Shown piece after piece: positions 18,149 through 27,400 of a stretch of 64,000 bases of DNA. Numbering within the stretch: the stretch's first letter is position 1; the number at the start of each line of letters is the position of its first letter. This DNA is from Schlesneria paludicola DSM 18645 (GTDB lineage Bacteria; Planctomycetota; Planctomycetia; Planctomycetales; Planctomycetaceae): positions 1-64,000 of the forward strand of contig CAMCMU010000021.1 in the NCBI GenBank assembly GCA_945876035.1, in the 5' to 3' direction. The notes beneath the pieces were generated by a model, which worked only from the letters and a program-made list of their open reading frames with translations, was not told where the DNA came from and did not search any database. A program made the translations under genes and the position numbers.

Positions 18149-19141
18149 ATGTCTCTTTCCCAGCCTTTAATTTCGGATCAGGCAATCAGCCAGAGTGGTG
18201 ACTCGCCCGCTGTTTTTGTGAAGGGTGTGAAATTCCACTACGGTCGACGTGAGGCTCTTTCGGAAGTGGACTTTACCGTTTCTCGAGGCGAAATTTTTGG
18301 GCTACTCGGTCCGAACGGTGGCGGCAAGACGACGGTATTTCGATTACTCGCAACACTTCTGCGGTTGCAGTCCGGTGAGATGCAGGTTTTGGGATTCGAT
18401 GTTTCTTCCGAATCCTATTCTGTACGCAGGCGCATCGGGGTGACGTTTCAATCCCCGAGCATTGATGGAAAGTTGACCGTTGCGGAAAACCTTCGCCATC
18501 AGGCGCATCTCTATGGCCTCGTTCGTCGTCAGGCATCGATGCGAATCGCGGAACTCGTCGAACAACTCGGCCTGAAGACTCGTGAGAGGCAGTTGGTCAG
18601 TTCACTTTCGGGGGGGCTCAAGCGACGGGTTGAGATCGCCAAAAGTCTTCTCCACCGACCGGCATTGTTGCTGCTTGATGAACCCAGCACGGGGCTCGAC
18701 CCCGGTGCGCGAAGTGATTTGTGGTCATCGCTCATCAAACTTCGAGCCGAACGCAACGTGACCATCCTCGTGACAACCCACTTAATGGACGAAGCCGATC
18801 GTTGCGATCAACTGGGGATTCTTGATCGAGGCCGTTTTGTGGCTCGAGGGACTCCCGACGCCTTACGGCAATCCGTGGGTGGCGATTGCCTGACCATTCA
18901 GACGACGGATCCCAGAGGATTGTCAGGACAAATTGCTTCAAAGTTCGGTCTCTTGGCTCGACAGATTGGCGACTCGTTACGCATCGAGCAGCAGGCAGGC
19001 CATGAATTGTTGCGAAATCTTGTCGTCGCATTTCCGGCCGAAATCAGCTCCATATCGCTAGCCAAGCCGACTCTGGAGGATGTGTTTGTGACACGGACCG
19101 GTCATCGGTTTTGGGATCCTGATTCGGAAACGAAACGATGA
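18149..19141 (+). CDS. ABC transporter ATP-binding protein
   Basis: This roughly 330-residue protein shows all ATPase motifs: Walker A GPNGGGKTT, signature LSGGLKRRVEIAKS, Walker B LLLLDEPSTGLDP and the H-loop in TTHLMDEADRCD. The C-terminal 90 residues form the accessory domain typical of drug- and polysaccharide-type exporters. Its stop overlaps the start of the permease gene by 4 bp, so the two make one exporter. It lies between oxidase subunit IV and SCO, which suggests a role in oxidase assembly (heme, copper or lipid export), but the substrate cannot be read from sequence. ATG 18149 is preferred to GTG 18140. Confidence 0.9.
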   Translation: MSLSQPLISDQAISQSGDSPAVFVKGVKFHYGRREALSEVDFTVSRGEIFGLLGPNGGGKTTVFRLLATLLRLQSGEMQVLGFDVSSESYSVRRRIGVTFQSPSIDGKLTVAENLRHQAHLYGLVRRQASMRIAELVEQLGLKTRERQLVSSLSGGLKRRVEIAKSLLHRPALLLLDEPSTGLDPGARSDLWSSLIKLRAERNVTILVTTHLMDEADRCDQLGILDRGRFVARGTPDALRQSVGGDCLTIQTTDPRGLSGQIASKFGLLARQIGDSLRIEQQAGHELLRNLVVAFPAEISSISLAKPTLEDVFVTRTGHRFWDPDSETKR

Positions 19142-20019
19142 GTCTTCACATTTTCACCAAGGATTCGCGCGTGCTGGCAGCATCCAGCAGCGATCTCGAG
19201 ACCGAAATTTCCGCTCCCGGATTGTGGCTCCCGGTGTATACACTGGCATTTCGGGAATTGACGCGGTTTTTTCGACAGCGGACCAGAGTCGTGGGCGCGT
19301 TGGGGCAGCCGATCATTTTCTGGGTTTTGTTTGGGGCGGGATTGCAGGGGTCGTTTCGCGGACCTGCGGGGATGTCCTATCAGGAATACTTTTTTCCTGG
19401 TGTGGCCGTGATGATCGTGATGTTTACGGCAATCTATTCCACGATTTCCATTATTGAGGACCGTCGTGATGGCTTTCTGCAGGGAGTGCTGGTCGCCCCC
19501 ATTCCGCGAGCGAGTTTGGTACTCGGCAAAATTTGTGGGGGAACGATTCTAGCCGTTCTACAATCTCTTGTGTTTTTGACAGTCGGTCCGCTGTTGTCGC
19601 TGGTCGGACTGGCACCTCCGTTGCAGACGGGTCTGACTTGGCATAATGCTGCGGCGGTGATTGGGTTTCTGATGCTGCTGGGCTTTTCGCTGACGGCACT
19701 GGGGTACTTAATCGCTTGGCCCATGGATTCGACTCACGGATTTCATGCGATCATGAGTGTCTTCCTGATGCCCATGTGGTTGTTATCCGGATCGTTTTTT
19801 CCGGCGAGTGACTCGGGATGGCTGTCGTGGGTGATTCGGCTCAATCCACTGACGTATGGTGTGGCCGGGCTAAGACGCATCATGACGAGCAATGCCGCCG
19901 CGGTGGAGGGATTGCCAGCATGGTCTGTTTGTCTGAGCGTGACGATTCTCTCGGCCACAGCCTATATGATGATTGCGATCTGGATCACAAATCGGCCGAC
20001 GGTTCACAATGCTCGATAG
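19138..20019 (+). CDS. ABC-2 type transporter permease
   Basis: This 293-residue membrane protein has about six helices. It has the ABC-2 hallmark stretches near ELTRFFRQRTRVVGALGQPI (N-terminal coupling helix), YSTISIIEDRRDGFLQGVLVAPI and the LLSGSFFPAS motif. It starts at ATG 19138, overlapping the ATPase gene stop. The last 20 codons are close to or overlap the following SCO start, so the operon continues. It resembles drug- and Nod-factor-type exporters; substrate unknown. Confidence 0.88.
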   Translation: MSLHIFTKDSRVLAASSSDLETEISAPGLWLPVYTLAFRELTRFFRQRTRVVGALGQPIIFWVLFGAGLQGSFRGPAGMSYQEYFFPGVAVMIVMFTAIYSTISIIEDRRDGFLQGVLVAPIPRASLVLGKICGGTILAVLQSLVFLTVGPLLSLVGLAPPLQTGLTWHNAAAVIGFLMLLGFSLTALGYLIAWPMDSTHGFHAIMSVFLMPMWLLSGSFFPASDSGWLSWVIRLNPLTYGVAGLRRIMTSNAAAVEGLPAWSVCLSVTILSATAYMMIAIWITNRPTVHNAR

Positions 20020-20047
20020 TGTTCTCAGCGTTTTTTGGAAAAGGATT

Positions 20048-20875
20048 ATGGAAACCGTTTCACCGAACGAGGCGCTTCGCAAGCGGTCATTCTTCCGTTC
20101 ACCGACCTTCCGCGTGGGAGTCGTGTTGTGGGCGGCGGTGCTCGTGGCATTGCTGGGAGTCTGGTCTCAGCAGCGGCACACGTTGATACACACTCCGGCG
20201 GAATCTCGCGTCGTCTCCGAGCGGTTGACGGAGTCTGAGAGCCCGCCGAAAACGATCACGATCACGACGAACACAGATGGTTCGATGGGGATTGATGATA
20301 GTGGAAATCCGCCGTCCGTGTCGCCTTGGGACAAAGACGGGATTGCGGAGTTCGAATTTTTCGATACGGACGGTAAGGCGGTGACGAAGGCCGATTTGCT
20401 GGGAAAACCATGGGTTATCTGCTTCGTCTTTACCCACTGTGCCGCGACATGTCCCATGGTCACCAAATCGATGCGAGAGTTGCAGGATCAATTGAAAGAC
20501 GACGACTTCCGGCTCATTACGCTGACGGTCGATCCTGAGCGTGATACCCCTGAGGTGCTCAAGGGATATGGGGAGTCGCGTGGTGCGGACTTCCGCAAGT
20601 GGTCGTTTCTGGGTGGTGATCAGCGGGCGATCTATCGCTTGATTCAGGGAAGCTTCAAAATGCCTGTCCAAGAGGCGTTGGGGAAGGACCGTCAACCGGG
20701 ATACGAGTTCATTCACTCGAACAACATCATGCTGGTGGATTCGGAAGGTGTGGTACGAGGCAAGTTCGATGCAACAAAGGGAGACGCCATGTCCGCCTTA
20801 CGTCGCGAGATCCAAAAGTTGGCCAAACGTGCGGCTCGAGACACCGAGGCGGCCCAGGTCGAGTCTGGCGGTTAA
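20048..20875 (+). CDS. SCO1/SenC family copper chaperone
   Basis: This roughly 275-residue protein has one N-terminal membrane anchor (about residues 20-40) and a thioredoxin-fold domain facing the periplasm. SCO proteins deliver copper to CuA of oxidase subunit II and regulate its thiols. The ligands are seen in FTHCAATCPMV (Cys-x3-Cys) and the distal His in FIHSNNIML. ATG 20048 has GGAAAAGG just upstream; ATG 20009 is an alternative that would overlap the permease gene by 11 bp. Presence next to CoxB and the exporter supports a role in CuA assembly. Confidence 0.93.
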   Translation: METVSPNEALRKRSFFRSPTFRVGVVLWAAVLVALLGVWSQQRHTLIHTPAESRVVSERLTESESPPKTITITTNTDGSMGIDDSGNPPSVSPWDKDGIAEFEFFDTDGKAVTKADLLGKPWVICFVFTHCAATCPMVTKSMRELQDQLKDDDFRLITLTVDPERDTPEVLKGYGESRGADFRKWSFLGGDQRAIYRLIQGSFKMPVQEALGKDRQPGYEFIHSNNIMLVDSEGVVRGKFDATKGDAMSALRREIQKLAKRAARDTEAAQVESGG

Positions 20876-21013
20876 CGCAGCCGTTTGTTGTCGGCCCGCG
20901 TGGCAGGAACAGGGGGTGCTGAAGTCACCGCCCGTGGAACATGTTTTCGAGGCCCTGGTTTCACATTTGAAGATTGGGCGGTTCGGGATTCCTTGTGAAG
21001 TGAGACAAAGTTC

Positions 21014-21475
21014 ATGGTGTTGCCTCATTGGATCGTGGTCCTGCCCGCTCTCAATGCCGCCCTCAACTCGATGGCGACAATTCTGCTGCTGATAGGATTC
21101 GTGTTGATTAAACGGGGTCGACGCAAAGCACATCAGTGGGCCATGTTGTCGGCATTTGGAACGTCGATTGTTTTTCTGATTTGTTACCTGACTTACCACT
21201 TTGCTTTGCACCATTACACAGGGGAAAGTGGAAAAAAATTTGGCGGTGTCGGTGCCATTCGTCCGATCTATTTCGTGATTTTGATAACCCACGTGATCCT
21301 TGCTGCTGTGGTGCCGGTTCTGGCGTCGATGACGATATTCCGTGCGTGGCGTCAGGATTGGATTGCCCATCGGAGATTGGCGAAAATCACTTTTCCGATT
21401 TGGGTTTACGTCTCGGTGACCGGTGTTATAATCTATGGGATGTTGTACCATTGGCCGGTGGTACCGGCTGTTTGA
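21014..21475 (+). CDS. DUF420 membrane protein (oxidase-associated)
   Basis: This 153-residue protein has four predicted helices with the DUF420 pattern: LPALNAALNS near the N-terminus, RRKAHQWAML, FLICYLTYHF, and the closing block HRRLAKITFPIWVYVSVTGVIIYGMLY. Members occur beside oxidase genes, and the Bacillus member CtaM is needed for aa3 oxidase assembly. ATG 21014 is 138 bp downstream of the SCO gene. It is followed after only 12 bp by a small Cys-Pro-Met-Cys protein. Confidence 0.88.
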   Translation: MVLPHWIVVLPALNAALNSMATILLLIGFVLIKRGRRKAHQWAMLSAFGTSIVFLICYLTYHFALHHYTGESGKKFGGVGAIRPIYFVILITHVILAAVVPVLASMTIFRAWRQDWIAHRRLAKITFPIWVYVSVTGVIIYGMLYHWPVVPAV

Positions 21476-21487
21476 AGGATGTGGACC

Positions 21488-21781
21488 ATGCGTCAAATTG
21501 TTCGTGTCTCTCTTGTTGTGATCACGCTGACTCTTGCCGGCACGTCCGAAGCGTGGGCCTGTCCGATGTGCAAGCTCGCCTTGGAAACGGATGATCCTCA
21601 ACCCCGAGCCTACATGATGAGTATTTTGTTCATGCTGGGGATGATTGGATCCATGTTCGGAGGAATGGCGGGGCTGTTAATCTGGCTCGCTCGTCGAGAA
21701 CGCCTCGAGCTGGAGGCAGCGGGCTATGGCCACCTTTTTGACAATGGGGTCACCCAACTCGCGGCCGCTTCACCTCGGTGA
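21488..21781 (+). CDS. Small membrane protein with exported Cys-Pro-Met-Cys motif
   Basis: This roughly 97-residue protein is not recognized by family. It starts with a signal-like sequence ending near SEAWA, immediately followed by CPMC, so the two Cys would sit just outside the membrane. A second hydrophobic segment (MMSILFMLGMIGSMFGGMAGLLIWLA) and a charged C-terminal tail follow. ATG 21488 has GAAGGA about 8 bases upstream. The Cys-Pro-x-Cys pair and the position at the end of the oxidase assembly genes suggest a thiol/copper role, but that is inference. Confidence 0.65.
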   Translation: MRQIVRVSLVVITLTLAGTSEAWACPMCKLALETDDPQPRAYMMSILFMLGMIGSMFGGMAGLLIWLARRERLELEAAGYGHLFDNGVTQLAAASPR

Positions 21782-22257
21782 TTCTGTGTCTGATCGGCCT
21801 TGCTGTTCTGAGGCGGGAATTGGCCGATCCGAGACAATGGAAATGACGCCTCAGTCGTTCGCCGTCGGACCAAGATCCGCTGTGCATTCGACCGCTGTCA
21901 TTCGACCGATGTCATTCCTGTTGCTGCGAATGGTGGAGGCCCATTTCTGTTCGGGTTTGATCACCCGATCTTCGCTTGGTGACCGGCCGACCATCGGAGC
22001 CCGCTGATGAGTCTCGCCGCATGAAACATCAGCGAGGCATTCGACAGATGTCGTGTTCCGCTGTCCTCTGTCCTCTGGCGCCGAAACCGATTTGCGGGGG
22101 ACGCTGCGGAGCACCATTCGTGTTGTCTGTCGTGACGGTTCGCAGTCTCAATCGCAGTCGCAATCGCTGCCGGAGGGCGGCTATGAACGCCTCGAGTCAA
22201 CTCATGCAGAGCATCCGTGATTGTGTGGGGATTTTCAAAACACGTCGCCAACGTCCA
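21782..22257. other. Gene-free stretch after the respiratory cluster
   Basis: No convincing gene is seen on either strand. It contains the hairpin at 21788-21835, a 14-bp tandem duplication at 21885-21898/21899-21912 (unit cattcgaccgctgt, one mismatch) and a 12-bp tandem duplication at 22141-22164. Confidence 0.6.
21788..21835 (+). terminator. Possible end-of-operon hairpin
   Basis: Just after the last gene of the respiratory cluster, GATCGGCC (21792-21799) pairs perfectly with GGCCGATC (21822-21829). GTCT (21788-21791) pairs with AGAC (21832-21835) across a small bulge. No U-run follows, so a Rho-independent terminator is not certain; it could protect the 3' end. Confidence 0.3.
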
Positions 22258-23688
22258 TCAGTGAGTCTGGAGTTTTGCATCTGGACTGATGCAGTACAGC
22301 GTTGTGGTCGATCGCATAAAAATTTCGCCATCGCTGATGGCTGGGGTTGAATTGAACGGATGATCGTCAGACTTCGGAGAGACACGGTTCACCGCCAGCA
22401 CACGAAAGTCTCTGCCGAGCGGAATGACGTATGTGTCCCCCGAGCGGGCGACAAAATACATCTGGCCGTGAGCGATGACAGGTGACGAATAGTCCTTACC
22501 ATCACTTGCCCCGCCTCCAAAAGCTCGGGCACGTCGGTTGCGGAGGCCCGCATTCGGTGGGGGTTGACCGACGGCGGAATTCGAATTCTCCACAAGGTCC
22601 ATTGGAATCAAAGGCTGCTGGTAGATGCGATCACCCGTTTTGGCATCAATACAGTTCGCCATCCGATTGAAAATCCAATACAGGCAGCCTTCGTGATACA
22701 GGGGAGTACTGACTTGTCCGCGATGACGATTCTTCCACAGGACATGGCTATTCGTGACGTCGTCATCACCGCCTGCACGCACGGCAATCGATCCCCCAAA
22801 AGTTCGGTCAATCAGATAAATGACGCCATCGTGAGCAATCACACTCGCCCGAATCTCATTCGATTCGAAAGAATTACAAAACCATCGAAATGCACCGGAT
22901 TCGGGGTTGAACGCCCAAATCTCGTGGGGGACTCCCAAAACCAGATCGGTCCGACCGTCTGCATTTTCAACGAGAACCGGTGTGCCCCACGTGTTTGCTA
23001 AACCGTCCGCCTGTTGTCTCCAAACTTCTGTCCCCGTTTCTCTGTCGAGGGCAATAATCGCCCGACTTTCTACGGACGCGGTGATGATCACGAGGTTCTT
23101 GAACAGAATCGGACTCGATGCCGTACCCCATCCATGCAATTCTAAATCTTCGCCAACCAGTGTGTGCCAAATCTTGTTTCCCTCCATGTCGAACGCCACC
23201 ACACCCGACTTGCCAAAAAAAGCATAGACATATTTTCCATCCGAGACGGGGGTATGAGACGCATATCCGTTTTCAGTGAAGATCCCCTGAAACCGATCTT
23301 CGGGCATGACAGAATCAACCGTCGTTGACCAGAGGCAGATTCCTGTTGCGCGGTCGACACACACCAGATGTCGCTTCAAGTTTTCCGCCGTGGCATCGGG
23401 AGATTCCGGCGTCCCATAACCTGACCAGCAAGTGAGCAGGACTCGATGGCCCACGACAATCGGGGAGGATAGTCCGGGTCCCGGCAATTCAAGCGACCAT
23501 CTCAAGTTCTCTGTCTCGCTCCAGCGTGTCGGAGGCGCCTTTTCATCCGTCGAAATTCCAGAACCATTCGATCCTCGAAAACGGGGCCAATCGCCGGCCT
23601 GTGCGTGTACGGCAAAACAAACACGGATGACCAGTGCCATGACCAGAGGCTGACGAAAGGTGAATTGCAACACGGGTGGCCCCACCAT
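22258..23688 (-). CDS. Exported PQQ-like beta-propeller protein
   Basis: This roughly 476-residue secreted protein starts with a signal sequence (hydrophobic PLVMALVIRVCFAVHAQA) followed by GDWPRFRG, a block common at the start of planctomycete outer-membrane-assembly/PQQ-repeat proteins. Repeated blades are seen: VCVDRATGICLW, VAFDMEGNKIWH, IALDRETGTEVWR, WAFNPESGAFRW and YCISPDAK. It could bind a partner protein or a substrate; enzymatic activity is not evident, since PQQ-enzyme active-site residues are not recognizable. ATG 23688 is chosen because the longer version to 23832 would overlap the neighbouring gene. Monocistronic. Confidence 0.82.
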   Translation of the reverse strand: MVGPPVLQFTFRQPLVMALVIRVCFAVHAQAGDWPRFRGSNGSGISTDEKAPPTRWSETENLRWSLELPGPGLSSPIVVGHRVLLTCWSGYGTPESPDATAENLKRHLVCVDRATGICLWSTTVDSVMPEDRFQGIFTENGYASHTPVSDGKYVYAFFGKSGVVAFDMEGNKIWHTLVGEDLELHGWGTASSPILFKNLVIITASVESRAIIALDRETGTEVWRQQADGLANTWGTPVLVENADGRTDLVLGVPHEIWAFNPESGAFRWFCNSFESNEIRASVIAHDGVIYLIDRTFGGSIAVRAGGDDDVTNSHVLWKNRHRGQVSTPLYHEGCLYWIFNRMANCIDAKTGDRIYQQPLIPMDLVENSNSAVGQPPPNAGLRNRRARAFGGGASDGKDYSSPVIAHGQMYFVARSGDTYVIPLGRDFRVLAVNRVSPKSDDHPFNSTPAISDGEIFMRSTTTLYCISPDAKLQTH

Positions 23689-23737
23689 ATTTCGGAAAGG
23701 CGAACGGCTGAGAAAGGCTTGGAGCAAGATCTGCTCA

Positions 23738-24244
23738 TCACCAAATCTTGGTTCGTAGCAGTTTGACGACGACGCTCTGGCGATCAAAGTCGAGAAATGA
23801 GGAACCCTGTTGCGAATCGGTGTTCGGCGCATCTTTCACCTGCTGTAACAGGTTCCCGATCTGAACCACAGGATAGACAACGGCGATCTCATCGAAGGCG
23901 ATGGCCGTCAGCGGAATACTCTTGCCGAAACGATCCTGAAATGAATCGAATCGGTCATCTTGTTTTTTGGCACCGGACGATGTCCGATCCATCATTCCGA
24001 CCACGAACTCTTCCAAAAAATCACTAAAGTCGTGAATCGCTCCGTGTTCGGTCCGACGACTTGGATCGCGCAAGTCAATCATTCGGGCGTTGACCAGAAG
24101 GCAGACATCACTGAACTGTTCGTTGGTTGCTTGGTTGACATATCCAGCGCACGCAATCCCGTTTCGGAGCAGGCAGGCCACAGGAATATATTCTGTCTCG
24201 GCATTTTTGCACCCGATCAACTTCAGGAACTCAGTACGTTGCAT
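23738..24244 (-). CDS. Unrecognized 168-residue protein
   Basis: No family recognized. The reading frame is clean, with an ATG at 24244 and balanced composition. It begins with a nonpolar/polar mix (FLKLIGCKNAETEYIPVACLLRNG), has an acidic, flexible middle and ends with a basic VVVKLLRTKIW. No signal peptide or membrane helix is seen. It lies just upstream of the PQQ-propeller gene on the same strand (gap about 50 bp), so the two may be co-transcribed. Confidence 0.55.
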   Translation of the reverse strand: MQRTEFLKLIGCKNAETEYIPVACLLRNGIACAGYVNQATNEQFSDVCLLVNARMIDLRDPSRRTEHGAIHDFSDFLEEFVVGMMDRTSSGAKKQDDRFDSFQDRFGKSIPLTAIAFDEIAVVYPVVQIGNLLQQVKDAPNTDSQQGSSFLDFDRQSVVVKLLRTKIW

Positions 24245-24492
24245 GGCGTATTTCGTCCTTCAAAAGGATTGACACACGATCCGAGCAGAGCGGCGTCGAG
24301 AACGACTGGAGACCAATTGTGCGCGATGATTCAAATGCAGCGACAAGACTGTAATGCGGTCAGATAGCAATGAAAAGCCCGTCGCGAATTGCGTCGCATC
24401 CGGCCGCCGTCTTGAATCGGCGGTTCCGGGACGCCGCAGCGCGGAATTTTTCATCCGCGACGTCTCGCACGTTTTGCTTCGAATCCAGTAAG

Positions 24493-27400
24493 ATGACCCT
24501 CATGGGATCGCATCTGACATTACTGGTTGGTCAAGCGGGCTCCGGCAAGACGGAGTGGGTACTGGATCAATACCGACTTGCGTTGAAGAAAGATCGTCGT
24601 CGCCGTTTCGTGGGTGGTGCCCTCTGGCTGACCCCCACGCGATACGCCCGGCAGGTGATCGTTAAAAAACTAATGTCGAATGAGGAATCGGTGCAGGTCG
24701 GTCTGCAACTTCTGACATTTGATGGTTTTGCGGGGACAATTCTTGCGGCGGCGGGTCATCCGGCCTCACCGATTTCCTCCGTCATGAAGCGACACCTTCT
24801 GAGACGCATTGTGGCCGAATTATATGCCGCGGGAGCACTCTCCAGATTCTCTGCGGTGATCCATACGAGCGGTTTTCTGGATGTCGTTTCGGCACTCATT
24901 TCGGAACTCAAGCGAGAAGAGATCTGGCCCGGTGACTTCTTGGCAGCGTGTGCCCAACGCGGCGGCGAACGTGCGGAACGCGATCGCGATCTAGGACGCG
25001 TCTATGAACAGTACCAACAGTGTCTCACCGAACATGACTGGTACGACAATGAGGGGCGATTTTGGCTGGCGCGCACGGCCTTGGCTGCCGGAATTCGCGG
25101 TCCATTCGGAGCCGTTGAATTTCTCGTGGTCGATGGGTTTGCCGACTTTACTCGGACACAACATCAGATTCTCGGTCATCTCATGGGGTGGATTCCCCAA
25201 ACGCTGGTGACGCTCCCGCTCGATGACGTGGCGACTCGAGGTGATCTGTTTGCCAAGCCGATTCAGGCTCGAATCCACTTGAGGGAGTCCCTGCCGAAAC
25301 AGAGCGTATTTCAGCAGGAAACTCTGGTCTCAGACCATTCCCACTGGAAAGCGGGTCACGCTCGTCTCGTGCAACATCTGTTCGAGAATCCCCGTTCCAT
25401 ACAACAGACAAACAATGCTGCGGGTATCGAATTGATCGCCGCAACCGGACCTGTCGGTGAACGTGAAGCGGTCGCTCGACGCGTCAAGAGATTGTTGCAG
25501 TCGGGCACGTCACCGGCAGAGATTGTGATTGGGTTGCGATTCCATTCGGAGGATCCTCTGGCATGGCGGGATTTTTTGAAGGAGGCAGGGATTCCCATCT
25601 GGTGCGAGGCCAACCCGGCGTTGACTGCCAGTCCCGTCGTCAAATTTTTGTTTTTGTTGCTGCAAATGGAGTTGAACGATTGGTCGTTCCTGCGACTTCA
25701 TGCTGTCCTCGATTCCAATCTCTTCCAACCGCCATGGATCGAATATCACAGACACGCGGTGCGGGCCGTCGCCGGAACATTACGAGAGTTGAAGCTTCAC
25801 GCGGAACGAGAGATCATCCTGCGGGTCGTCTCACGCGTCGCTCAAGGAGCGTTGAATACGAGGAATTGCTCCGAAAAACCTCCCGGTGAAACGATGCTCT
25901 TGGACAGGTCCGAGACATCCGTTGCCGATCTTGCTTGCGTTGCCGAACCACTATTGGTCAGGCTGTCTCAGGCAACAGAACAACTGCGTCGGAGGCACAC
26001 ACTGGCCGATTGGGTTAACGTTCTGGCTGTGATTGGCGCGGATATCGGTTGGGGAAAGTCAGGTTCCACGGGCGGGACTTCAACTCTGGAACCGGTGGAT
26101 TCCGACGATTGGGATCTGTTGCAGCGGATCGTGCGTACCGCCGCTGAAGTGGATCGAAAATTCGATGAGGGTCGCGCCGAGAGAACGATTCCTCGACTCG
26201 ATTTGCACGAATTTACGGCTGAATTGCGTGACCTTTTGAGCGGCGAGACGATCCCCTCTGCCTTCGATCCTAACGGCTGTGTACGGATTCTTGACGTCGA
26301 GCAAGTGCGTCATTTGAACGTACCGCACCTGTTTGTGGGGGGACTTTCGGAGAGCAGCTTTCCGAAAAATCGAGCGGATGACTGCCTGTTCAGCGATGTC
26401 GAGCGACGGGATCTGTCTCACAGAGGTTTGGCGCTTCAACATCGTGAGCGGCATCAACAGGAGGAAATGTTCCTGTTTTACACCCTCGTCACCAAAGCGA
26501 GGACGAGCCTGACTTTGAGTTACCCCGCAATCAATCGCCAAGGGCAAGCGGTGTTCCCGAGTCCATACGTGTCGGCCATTCGCGCACTGTTCACGGAAGA
26601 TGCTCTAAAAGTTGCCCATGAAGGACACCTAGATCCGGTTCCGAGCATGGACCACGCGATGACGAAATCGGACTTGCGTTTGGTGGCAATCACGGAAGCA
26701 CGTGCCAATCGACCGGGATTGTTTGCCCATCTCCTGACCGACGCCGAGTGGGAACCCGTGGGACGGAACCTGCTCGCCGCGGTGGAGGTCAACGCGCATC
26801 GATTTTGCACAAGAGGCTTCACAAACTACGAAGGACGACTGCGGGTACCCCAAAATCTGCAGGCACTTCGACAACGATTTGGGGCGAGTCATCAATTCAG
26901 CGCGACCGAACTCGAAAGCTACGCGAAGTGCCCCTTTCGTTACTGGCTGGAGAATGTTCTGAAACTCGACCCACTTCCTGATCCGGAAGAGGGGACGGAT
27001 TATCAACGGAGAGGAATGCTGATTCACGACGTCTTGGCCACGCTGCTCACGGAAGGGATGGACGTCAGCGAAGCGGACATGGCCGCTCGTTTTCGTCGAC
27101 TTGTCGAAGACCGGATGGCCATGCGTCCTCACGAAAATCGCCTGCAGCGCGCCTTAATTCGCATTGAAGCAGAGATGCTTGGCTTGGTGGGCGATGCCTT
27201 CGCGATGCGTCAGGTGGAGTATGGCCAGAAATTGAACGATGTCTGGGGTGGATCGGAATCGTCCCTCCCACCAGAAATCACGTTCGGAAGTCTTCCGGAT
27301 GTCGACTCACAGGCCGCGGACGCCATTCATCCCCCGATTCTTTTCGGTAGAGACGAACATGCGGTACGAGTTCGTGGTCGAATTGATCGAATCGATGTCG

